From assembly GCF_963675165.1 (NCBI RefSeq), contig NC_087379.1, forward strand, positions 815,001-879,000: DNA of 64,000 nt, written 5' to 3'. Shown here piece after piece: positions 41,001 through 51,128 of this stretch. This DNA is from Halichondria panicea. Taxonomy: Eukaryota; Porifera; Demospongiae; Suberitida; Halichondriidae. Under the pieces are notes generated by a model. That model was not told where the DNA came from, searched no databases, and saw nothing but the letters and a program-made list of their open reading frames with translations. A program made the translations under genes and the position numbers. Position 1 is the first letter of the stretch; each line of letters opens with the position of its first letter.

Positions 41001-44000
41001 TGGAGCAAAGGCTCTCGCTGTTTTCGGTGATCTGTTTTTGCATGGAGTCCCCCCCGCTCGTACATGGACGACACTGGCTGCCACGGCAATGGCAGGCACT
41101 AACATTCTTCAACTATCGGACAGTGTAAATTGGAAAGTGGGTGTTTGGATTGTCATCACTTCAACTTCTTACGATGCTTATGAGACCGAAGTACTTCATG
41201 TTACTCGCGTGATAAGTGATACTGAAATTGAAATCAGTGGAAATCTAGCCAACACACATTCTGGTGGTTATTTCAGCACGTTGGGATCGGATAACATGTA
41301 CACAACCCGTGCTGAAGTAGGTCTACTCACAAGGAATATTGTCATTACTAATGATGATAACGATCAAGCAGAGACTGATGCTTTTGGCTGTCGAGTTGTA
41401 GTCAGTCAGAGTCAAAATTTCATGGGTAAAGCCCAGATCCAGGGTGTAGAGTTCAGGAGATGTGGTCAACTCGGATACACTGATGACTTTGATCCTAGAT
41501 ACTCCCTGGCCATTCTAAACCTCGATGATTCCTACGTTCGAGACTGCAGCATCAACGAGGGCTACAACGTTGGTATTGGTGTGTACGATAGCAGTAGAGT
41601 GGTTATATCTGGCAATGTGATCTATAATACGGTCGGTGAATCCATAATCGCTAGAGGATCTGAACACAACATCACTGATAATCTCGGCTCTCTGTCTCGC
41701 TTTATTGGAACCTTCAGGAGAGTGGATGATAAGAATATCGACTGGACGTCTAATTTCGAGGTGACTCAAGTATCATCACTACGTCTTACTGGAAACGCGG
41801 CAGCTGGAGGTGCAAAGGTTGGATTCCACACCAACGGAGAGGATTGTACAGACTCCTCCACTTTCATCCGTGACAACACCGCCCACTCAGTACTGCACGG
41901 TATTCATCTTGCCTATAGCGATGGACTGAGCTCCGGATGCTCCCGATTTTCACATTTCAACATTTTCAATTGCTATTTCTTTGGCATATTCAGCTACTCC
42001 AGTTCTGGAATTCAAGTTTTCGACAGCACTTTTACTAACAACAGGGCTGCAGTGTACTCCAGCACGATCGGCCCTGGTTCAATATCACACAGAAGAGGAA
42101 CAAAAACCAACAAACTGCAAAATGTGCTTATAATTTCTGCTGGTATGGAGTTCACTTGCGATGATGAGGACAAGCGACCAGCCATTGCAGATCATCCAAC
42201 CTCACATGATGGAATTCGCTCGAGAACTGGTGGGCATTTGGGTCTCATTATGCCCAACTTCCTGTCAGGGGGTGGTCACTTTCCCCAGACTGCATGGTGG
42301 ACAGTCATTTCATATCCAGCCATCGCAGGTCTCACTGAAATCGATCAAGTTACCTTTGCCAACTTCCACATGCGGTGTGGTACTAAACTAGACACTGTGA
42401 TGATGTCACATCCTGACTCAGACGACGCCAACCATCCCATACACTTGAGCAATATTGCATTTGTGAGTGACACGCGATTTAATTCTCCTGTCAACGCTGA
42501 CGGCAAGTTGTTTGTAAGGATGCCTAATATCGGTAGAGTTAACCCGTCTGATTGTGTGGATATGGATTGTGATGGTTTCAAACAAGTGCTCATCAAAGAT
42601 ATCGGAGGCACTTTCACAGAAACGAATTCTGATCGAAGTATTATTTCATTTGCTGAGTTTGAGTGGGACGGAAACATGAACAGAGGAGTGGGTGATTTCC
42701 GTATCCCCAAGACAATGCTAACTCGACCGGACGGATCAAGAATTCCAGTGGACGATATTTACCCCAGACAAGGAATTCCTCGCAGTTTAACGAGCATTGA
42801 TGACACACAAACTTGCGAATTCAACTCAGTTTGGAATATGTACGTGTGTCGCGATATTGAGCATATTATGCTGGTACTAGAAAGTCTAGACGCAGACACT
42901 GAAGTTAGGAGGCTCTCTCCCATTGGAATCGGCGCTAACGGCTATATCAACCTGATCAATGGGCCGCAAGATCACGGATGGTGTGGAGGGTACACTTGTC
43001 AGGAGAGAATCTCTACCTTCTTCTCAATAGTAGCCACTGGACTGCACTATACAATTGCTCTGACTAGTACCAATCCTCAGGACTTTGCACTGTACATGTT
43101 AAATGCTAGAGAGGACCAGTCGATTGTGACGTGCCTCATTTACACTAACCCACAACGTCTTGACGTGTACCATAATGGAGATTATGTGGTGCCTAAAAAT
43201 GCAGAAATAATGGAAGATGGCAATCTACGTTATCTTGAAGCGACTTCTTCTAGTCAATTCGTGCCACTAGTAACAGATCCTGCTGGCTCTAACTATTACG
43301 ATCGTAACACCAAACAGCTTTGTATCACGCTCAAGGGTGATGGCACGTACAGTATTGATACCACACCTGTCATTGTACTCTCAATCAACGTGCAAGTAAC
43401 AGTGGACACTTTCTTTGATGATGCAACCATTGTACGAAATATTGCTTTACTGTTAGGTATCCCTGCCAACAGGATAAGAGTCGTCAGTGCTACTAGGGAA
43501 ACGTCTCGAAGAAAGAGACAACAAGACATGGGCATAGTAGACACGGCAATTGAAATTGAAATTGGTGATCCACCGCAAACTATGATTGTAGAAGAAACGC
43601 CCACGCAGTCTGTCAATATGACTGGTACTGGAATGAACATGACTGATTCTGGAACCGGACCGAATTCTACATTATCAATCCAAGATTTAGTAGATCTCTC
43701 AGAGCAAGTGGTAAACATCGTACAAACTGGAGAGATTATAACAGCACTAAACGTATCCGCTAACCTCACTGGTGCAACCATCAATGAACCTGAGGCCCCA
43801 CCTGTCGATGAAACGGGTGGAGTTAGAGCCACACCCAGCACTGGTGGTCCGCAACCTGAAGAGTTCATAAACTCCACAGAGGATGAGCCGATGACATTCT
43901 CTGATATCCAGAGAATAGAAGATGAAGCTGAACAGAATGAAACAGTGGATGCCGTCTTCTCCATACCCACTTCTCTTCAGATCGTTTCCGAGCCCGGTAA

Positions 44001-46073
44001 TGGAGCTAATGTTGTGGAGGGCGTGCGTGTGGGTGGCTATGCCCCAACGGTGAGGATGCTTGATAATAATGGACAGGTGGTGGTCAATCTAGGCCTGCAA
44101 ATACCCTGGGTGCTCACAATTGAAATGATTTCTGGACCAGATTTTGCTTTTATTGTTGAATACAATGCTAACTTCACTCTTGGTGTAGCCACATTCGCAG
44201 ACCTCATATTCAGCCACCCTGGAGAGTATGTGTTATCCTACAGAGTCAGTTATCCGGACACCGCCAATTTTGGAATATCGTCCTCTCAGAGTATCAGTGT
44301 ACAACGTAGACAACTTGGCCTGGTGGTCAACCAGCAACCCCTACTCGGTAACACCACCTTTATTCTCTACCCCTATCCCAGTGTGAGCCTTGTGGACATG
44401 AGCAGTGGCAGTGTTGTCGAGGAGAGAGGATGGAGGAACAACAATTGGACTGTCGTTGCTAGTGTCAGAACAGATGCCGATCGTGGCAAAGAAGTCGGGA
44501 GATATGAAGAAACCATCGAAGGAACTTACGCTGTTTTCAGAGACATTGAGATAAAATCTGCCGGCGATTACGTGCTTTTGTTTGAAGCATATGCCGAACC
44601 TGCAGAAGCGGATCTAAGGTCGACAACTGTATACTCTGACCTCTTCACTATTACCCAGCGTCAAATCACAAAGTTAGATATCACTTATGATGTAGATTTC
44701 AACACGACCATTGGAGATCAAAGAGATGCATTCATCACTGCATTCCTGGTCAAATTCCGATCTTCCTATCCTCAAGTTGAGATTATTAACGTGACCCTCA
44801 CAGAAGGTAGCATCATTGTTGGTGTCACAGTAACAGCAGTGAACCCAGTACAACTATCCTCTCTTATCGCACACTCTACCGCAAGCTCTAATTTTGACAA
44901 TCTCCAGTTTATTTTCAACGGTACAACACTGACACCATTCAACGTGACTCAAGACCCAGCGTTCCCAGTGGTGATCCCAACACTACCACCGAGCATCCTT
45001 GAAGAGCACTTTGTACTCATACTAGCCATTGTGATACCTGGTGTGGTGCTCATTGTGTCATTCTTATTTATGCTGGTCGTCTGTTGCTGTGTGTGTCATC
45101 ACAAGAAGAACAGGAAATCACTTAAACTTGAGGTGAGTACATGTATATAATTATTAAGAATGTGGCCTTGACTGGTATGCTTACATTGGAATTGTTGCCA
45201 TAATTGTAGCTGTTGCGTAAGTGAAAATAATAAGTGATTATAGTGGAACAGTAATTATGCTGTGTGCTAACTACATGTACGTATGTCCACTATCGTAATA
45301 TTATTCCTTATGCTGAGTAGAGCAACCAACTAATCTCAACTGTCCCCTCCTCCCCACACGTACACAGAACAAGGTGTCCTCACATGATTCAGAGGAAAAA
45401 TACGTATCCAATAACCGCCCACCTTCCCCCGGCTCTGTCACTGACTACTATCTCCTCCCAGACAGAAATGGAAAAGATGTCGACACCCAATCCTTCGAAT
45501 CCCACGAGCTCAACTCTCTGGCCTCCACTCCAGTTAGTCAGAGGAAGACAAACGTCCTAGTCTCTGAGAGTGTGGATGTCAAAGTCAGAGCAAAATCTAT
45601 CAAGACTCCGGACGTGTTCTTTGCCAATCCCAGTGCCGAGGAGGCACTAAAGGATGAGAAGTTGGAGACACTAGATACCAATTTTGATGAAGTGGTTCAT
45701 TTACCAACCACCAGCCAAAATATCTACTCCACCAATACCAGCGGCAGTACCAACAACAATACTGGTAAGTTAATTTTTCGTAAATCTCTCCTTTGATTGG
45801 CCGAATGCATGTACCTCTACAGTACCTTTGAAAGCTGTTCGTATGAATAGTGCAATGTAGCTACTACATGTATATATCCTCTTACTGTATAGCGTGCTGA
45901 ACTAACCCCCCCCCCCCCACACACACACAGTAGCATATGAGAGCAGGACTCCCTCTGCTGCCACTGTTGCCCACAGCCTGCTCCCACCTCCCTCAGCCAC
46001 GCCCTCACAGTCCTCTGAGAGTACAAAGGTCAAGAAGTACGAGAGCATGAAGGTGGAAGACATTGAGAACTAA
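26050..46073 (+). CDS. Fibrocystin-L (PKHD1L1)-like giant receptor with N-terminal CAP-like domain
   Basis: Exons: 26050-26193, 26327-26512, 26674-26947, 27167-27235, 27967-28035, 28152-28272, 28395-28512, 28788-28999, 29717-29907, 30098-30214, 30288-30389, 30463-30989, 31218-31958, 32174-32313, 32550-32734, 33039-33307, 33388-33735, 34030-35473, 35759-45132, 45368-45764, 45931-46073; 5056 residues, all phases consistent. Domains: signal peptide (MRLLLLVLAVQLLLC); CAP-like (~20-200); Thr/Pro linker; IPT/TIG (~225-330, GITPRFGSTAGGQEITLSG); PA14 (~535-710); further IPT/TIG repeats (~1270-2530); G8 (~2543-2680, SSPFTWQGGIIPEAGD); parallel beta-helix; second G8 (~3393-3530); second beta-helix; SEA-like region; TM (~4838-4865, LILAIVIPGVVLIVSFLF); ~190-residue tail. 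Two RRKR furin-type sites. The IPT-PA14-IPT-G8-PbH1-G8-PbH1-TM order defines the PKHD1/PKHD1L1 family. Human PKHD1L1 (4243 aa) lacks the CAP part. Surface localisation is inferred. Confidence 0.93.
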
Positions 46074-46527
46074 ATCACTGACACTTGCAAAAAAAAACAT
46101 TAGTAGTGTACTCTATTTATTCTTGTATGAAAGAGCAATGTTTTTTTGTCGTAGCGATTATCTTAGAATCTGATAATCTAATGTCTATGTATTATTAATT
46201 TTGTGTAAAATTTAATTAGCTGCATGTATCTGTGTGCAAGACTCCTAAGCAGTTCGACTGATACTATATAAATTATAAATTGTACAGCTATAGCTATAAT
46301 ATTTATTATACATGTGTACGCGTGTTTTTCAACACACTCAAGATCAATTCAACGTACTCTAGTCCAACCTTTTATTATCATAATTAATAATAATAATTAA
46401 TGGTATAATTATAAGAAACTTTTTTTTGAAACATTCGCAAGAAAATTGTAAAAATAAAACTACTAAGTGATTGTGAAGGAGAGATTGAGTGAGGTCGGTC
46501 CGAATTAAGTGATTCAACAAAAGTGTT
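46074..46527. other. Convergent 3' intergenic interval
   Basis: AT-rich gap between the fibrocystin-L stop and the BCL-2 stop, which face each other. It should hold both 3' UTRs. No coding sequence, RNA gene or clear repeat was found. Confidence 0.6.
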
Positions 46528-47262
46528 CTATTTGAATGTGAGAGCTCCTACTAGGGCAACTCCAAAGCTGATTGCAGCAACTGTGAGCCAGGCAGTAGGG
46601 CGGCGGTTCTCAGCTCTCTGGTTTTCAGTTCTCTCTTTGGCTTTCTCAGAGGCATCAATACTCACTGCTCCCTTGATGGCACCCTGGATGTAGAGAAATA
46701 AAAGTCAATAAAAAATAAATAAAACATGCAGTGAAATACTGTAGTCAAAATAATACTTAATCTACACATGCATACAACAATCTCTTACCCAACCGCCATG
46801 CTCGAGAATCCACTGAGTGAAGTCGTGAAGAAATGTCGTCTGCCATCCAACGATACTGTCTATCAAGGGAGTCTTGTTCTCTTCATACAATCGTTTCGCT
46901 AGTACGCTCGTGAAGAAGAGCAGCACTGCAATCTTGCCCCACTTGATGTCGTCTACCATGAGCCTGGAACAAGAGTCTTGATATTCAGCATAGAGTTGTT
47001 GGTGAGATATGTCCAGCGTCTTCACTCTGCCCTCAATTTCTTGTTGATGCTTCAGTTTCAGGTCTGTACAGCAAGTTTCCAACGTCGAAATCGCATCTTT
47101 AAAACCTTTATCCTTCTCAAGGAGACCCCTCATAAGCTTGGCGTGGCTGTAGTTGCATTTCAGTTGTATCCCGTCTCTCTTCAGCATAAAATCCACAAGG
47201 TGATGGCTGATGGCACTGCTTTGGGTTTTGATTTGGTGAAGGTCAGCTCTTGAATGGGCCAT
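46528..47262 (-). CDS. BCL-2 family apoptosis regulator with C-terminal membrane anchor
   Basis: Two exons (47262-46789 and 46683-46528) encode 209 residues. The BH1 region reads DDIKWGKIAVLLFFTSVLAK, matching the family pattern (hydrophilic-x-x-WG[RK]-[IV]). BH2 reads WILEHGGWV, the conserved W-[IL]-x-x-[HN]-GGW motif. The last ~20 residues (WLTVAAISFGVALVGALTFK) are a hydrophobic tail anchor ending in Lys, typical of targeting to the outer mitochondrial membrane or ER. The intron falls right after the GGW of BH2, the position of the conserved BCL-2 family intron. A BH3 helix is not obvious. Such proteins govern mitochondrial outer-membrane permeability in apoptosis; pro- or anti-death role cannot be read from sequence. 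Start chosen at MAHSRADL, just downstream of a TATA-containing promoter. Confidence 0.92.
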
Positions 47263-47370
47263 AGTTGAAGGAGACTTGAGTGGAGACTGGAGATAGTGGA
47301 GGATCGAGTTGATTGGAGCGGAAGTTGGTTGGTCGGGATAACATTGATACACACTAATACAAAGAGCCCT

Positions 47371-47380
47371 CCTTATATAG
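47371..47380 (-). promoter_or_regulatory. TATA box of the BCL-2 family gene
   Basis: The plus strand reads CCTTATATAG, i.e. CTATATAAGG on the minus strand, a consensus TATA element about 110 bp upstream of the chosen ATG. This gives a 5' UTR of roughly 80 bases if used. Function inferred. Confidence 0.6.
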
Positions 47381-49080
47381 TACACCCATAACCCAAGAAT
47401 TTGTGGTTTTCTCAACATGCGTCCGGTGCTCTCTGATTGGCTGCTCCAATAAATTGAAATATGAATATAATTAAATCTACCATTAAGGAATGTGCTTGAA
47501 ATTGCTTTTGCAACAGCTCTGTGCGCATGCGCTTTAATTGCATGCAAAATAAAATTGTTTTTTTTACAAACACAAATTATTACTGCAAGACTCCTTTCAA
47601 TAATTTAAAAACCGAAGCAAAAATGATAAATATGCTTTCATACAAAATGTTATATTGTCCCTAACAGTTTGTGGTGACTCTTTTCTGACCAGTGCTCTCA
47701 TGTATCTCCTGTGAGGGTGGGGTATTGTAATCATGGTGACTTTATTAATCACTTACTCACTGTACTTGGTATCGTCTAGCCTCCTTCACTGGCCTCACTC
47801 TCACACATTTACTCACTCACTTGTACTTCTTGTACTTGGCATTGTCTAGCAGTGCTGTCCTTCTTTCCTTTCCTCCTTGTACTCCGCAGCATAGGTTTAT
47901 ACTGTATCACCACTACCAGAACAGAAATTAATGCTTGAAATATAAACACTTGGGAGTAGACCAACCTACTCCCCTCAACTTCAATTGTAAACAAAAGGTA
48001 AACAAAAGTTCCTATCAAAATAATCTACTAGTTACATTATCAACTCACAGAATGTTGCATGAGGTCACCTCCACAATTATCCGTAGCAGTCTCTTCATCG
48101 TTCTTTATTTCCTCCCTTGAGTCTGTCTCTGACCCTCCTTCAACAACCCCTTCTCCACTGCCAGCTCCTCAGCCTTACCACGATATCTGGGGACATAAAT
48201 AACTACATGTCTACAGAGGATTTTATATGCTACTTAAATACAGCCACTGTGAACACCTCATTCACACACTGTGGGTATGTGGTTACTTGTCGTTGATATA
48301 AAAATGTGTATCAATCAATCTGAAGTCTTCTGTATGGGCTTAAAAAGATCCCTGATTCTGAAAAAGCACCACTTATATATAATTATAGATAGCCAACGCT
48401 TTTTCCTAAAAATAGAAATGGACAATGTGGACTGGAAACTAATTGCTGATTTATACACACCGTATGGTAGCACACCAACAGCTACTAAATGCATCTTTTA
48501 GGTTCCTAACTTCAATAATGGCCTCTGTTTTGAGATGTCTTGCAAACTAGTCTGACCTTGGCATTCTGAGAGAGCTGCAGTGATGGCTGTATTGTACGAG
48601 TGCCACCAGTCGAGGTACTGGACCAGAGAGATGACGCTGATGGCCACACCCACAACCACTCGGATGTCCACCTGGGAGGTCCCTCGACGATGGTCGTAGT
48701 GATAGTAGTGACGGTACACTTGCTCTGTGGGGGGGCAGTAACTTATTGTGTGAGTGTGTGTGGTGGGCGTACGATGTGAATGATGCTATTATAGCAACTA
48801 TTTACTTCCTAAGAATGCATCTCTCTATATAACAACTCATAACTATCCAATTAACAGGCAAACAGAGAACTGCCATTAGAGTAGCCATGGTAAAGTTATC
48901 CCAATTGCAGGGGAAGTGTCTCTAGTTACTAGTAGGTAGTGAGTAATAACTACCCCCTAGCCCTGTACCTACCAGGGTTCTCAAACATGTAGTCATAGTT
49001 TGCTCTCTCCTCCTCATCCTTCAGTATCTCGTAGGTCGTGCTGATGAGCTGGAACCTCTCCCTAGAGCCCTCAGCCTGGA

Positions 49081-49850
49081 TAGACTCGCAAGCCACTCCC
49101 TTTTCTCTGATTGGACGGGGGCGGGAGAAAAGGGACTGGTGACTCTGGGACACATTTTGTGTCTCTACCAGAATTTGGGTAGAGATTATTCATTGATTTT
49201 TCCACGTGATCCAAAAATTGCGTGAGGTTAAGTAGAATTGCGTAGCCTGCAAAAGTGATCGCGGGCTTCTTAGCTACAGTTTAAGAATGGATGCTAGTGC
49301 TAGAAAAGAGAAGATGATGGAGTAATAACATCATCAGGCATTCAGCTAGGATATAGTCATCTAACTTCTAAGACACCAGCAGAGATTAGCTTGTTTTAGT
49401 TTTACGTGATGAGAACTGGCAGCCGAAAGTCATTGGTTGCCTAAAGCTTTTAATAACCTGTACAATACAAGACAGATAATGGCAGAGGGCAGCAGTTGAA
49501 TTGAGAGTAGTCAGACTTGTACAAGCTGTCTTAAATCGCTGCCACTCCTCGGTTCAAAGAAGGACTGCCAAGATTTCTACGTTCATCAGCTGTTCCATGC
49601 TAATCCACAAGTTGTGGCACAACAGACACTGGTACAAGGATCTATAAAATCAAAAGGCTGGCTAGATAGATCTGTATACTTGTCTTCTGTGTGTCTTTAG
49701 CTTTTGACGCATCAGAATAAATTGGATAATTTGCACGTGACATTAATATTTAATAGCATTCCTGATTTACACAAGCTGTAGCCCAGAGTCACCAGTCCCT
49801 TTTCTCCCGCCCCCGTCCAATCAGAGAAAAGGGAGTGGCTTGCGAGTCTA
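49081..49850. mobile_element. Non-autonomous Mutator-like element with perfect 69-bp TIRs and 9-bp target duplication
   Basis: The ends 49081-49149 and 49782-49850 are exact reverse complements (beginning TAGACTCGCAAGCC). The element is flanked by the 9-base direct repeat CAGCCTGGA at 49072-49080 and 49851-49859. Long identical TIRs plus a 9-bp target duplication are the hallmark of Mutator-like (MULE) elements. The 630-bp interior has no sizeable ORF, so it is non-autonomous. TIR identity points to recent insertion. Confidence 0.88.
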
Positions 49851-50299
49851 CAGCCTGGAGTGGGAGTGAGGTATTAGGGGCACACAAAGAAATGGAGAGT
49901 ATAGTATTCATTTCATGAGGGGAGGGGGTACATACAATGTGTCTACACTGTGCAATTCACTTTACTATGGCACCATTACATTAGATAAAGTTACAAAGCA
50001 TTTTGTGATGGTTTGGGACTACTTGTATATCTCCTGAGACTAACCAACTCTCCCTCTGTTACCTTGTTCTTGTCAGGATGGTACTCCAGTGCCAGGTGTC
50101 GATAGGCTCTCCTCATCTCAGCCTATAACCAAGCCACAGTGTGTGAGCACAGTCAATAGCTCCACCACGTACTTACAGCTGTGACATCTTTGTCCACTTG
50201 AAGAACTGCATGTAGGGAACGAGAGTAATTATCAGCTAGTCAGGTGCAATTCTATTGGCCTAGATAATAGGTAGAAACAGCTCATACAGATAATTATAC

Positions 50300-50718
50300 G
50301 TGACAGGCTCTAGGAAAACCAGACTATTGGAGCAGACTAAAATTTTGGTGATTAATGTACCAAGTGATAGAGCAGAGCATTGCCTACACAATGATAATGC
50401 TTAGTTTTCACATACCTAGTTTCATACCCGAGTTATGCGCGTTGGAAACTCGAAGCCGTAAAATGTAGTATTGAGAAAAACGGCTCTCAAAGATTGCTTA
50501 ATTAGGAAAAATAAGGTAATAGCGAAAGTTTGGACGAAGCGTTTCGATGGAAAGAGTTGGATTTAGAGCATCAGATTTTACAGAGAGGTAGTAGAAGGGC
50601 TGTTGATACTTATACATCAATAACATTTTATTTGAGATTTTATACTGTAGGCATAAATTTAGCTGTAGCTCAATACTAAATTTTGCTCCAATAGTCTGGT
50701 TTTCCCAGAGCCTGTCAC
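50300..50718. mobile_element. Inverted-repeat element in DNAJC25 intron
   Basis: A 419-bp unit with 35-base inverted ends (50300-50334 starting GTGACAGGCTC; 50684-50718) that differ at one position. No clean target duplication was seen. Non-coding interior. It lies in the first DNAJC25 intron; family unknown. Confidence 0.65.
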
Positions 50719-51128
50719 ATACTGATACACCTGTTTCTACAATCACAGCATCTCTAGTCAGCTCTAAAATGATTTAATTTACATGCATTGAACTAGCTAG
50801 CCAGATCTAATAATCCACAACTCCAACCACACACACTCTGTCAATAGTGAGTGTAGGGACTGACCGTCATAGCAGCTCTCTCTGCCACAGTAGAGTCCCT
50901 CCAGGAGACTAGCAGCACTGGAGAACAACGCTGACAGAGCACAGGACACTAGGAGAACAGTTAGTGTCTTCATCAGGAGAACTGTCCATGAGCTGGAAGA
51001 GGGTCGTTTATGCTGACATTGCAATAGTCTATAAGGGGGAGGGGCTGGTTACACTATTTCATGTTCGCTCAAGAAACACTTATTTCAACATTAACTTTGA
51101 GCCATACAAAAACATTATTATACAATAA

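Larger units (their letters stand above)
47640..50973 (-). pseudogene. DNAJC25: DNAJC25-like J-domain membrane protein gene, apparently disrupted
   Basis: DNAJC25 is an ER membrane J-protein (HSP70 co-chaperone). Recognised blocks from the 5' end: 50973-50865 (signal peptide and EGLYCGRESCYD), 50205-50177 (VLQVDKDVTA), 50122-50063 (RRAYRHLALEYHPDKNK, with the HPD motif), 49075-48973 (FQLISTTYEILKDEEERANY), 48724-48557 (YRHYYHYDHRRG, a TM helix, LDWWHSYNTAI), 48186-48049, 47901-47821 and a last exon ending near 47640. The J-domain part is intact. Later blocks are not: near 48585 homology jumps frame (LRMPRYRG needs another frame than AITAA), it jumps again in the next exon between GLLKEG and SREEIKNDEE, and again near 47850 before DNAKYKKYK. 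The conserved middle region of vertebrate DNAJC25 is missing. A 770-bp transposon sits on one splice acceptor. Assembly error is the alternative. Confidence 0.65.

Noticed and set aside
43296..43970. A 224-codon frame on the minus strand
   Set aside because: Shadow of the giant fibrocystin-L exon, which has homology along its full length on the plus strand.
48271..48501. Plus-strand frame of 76 codons in the DNAJC25 interval
   Set aside because: No homology to the missing DNAJC25 middle region on either strand and no family recognised.
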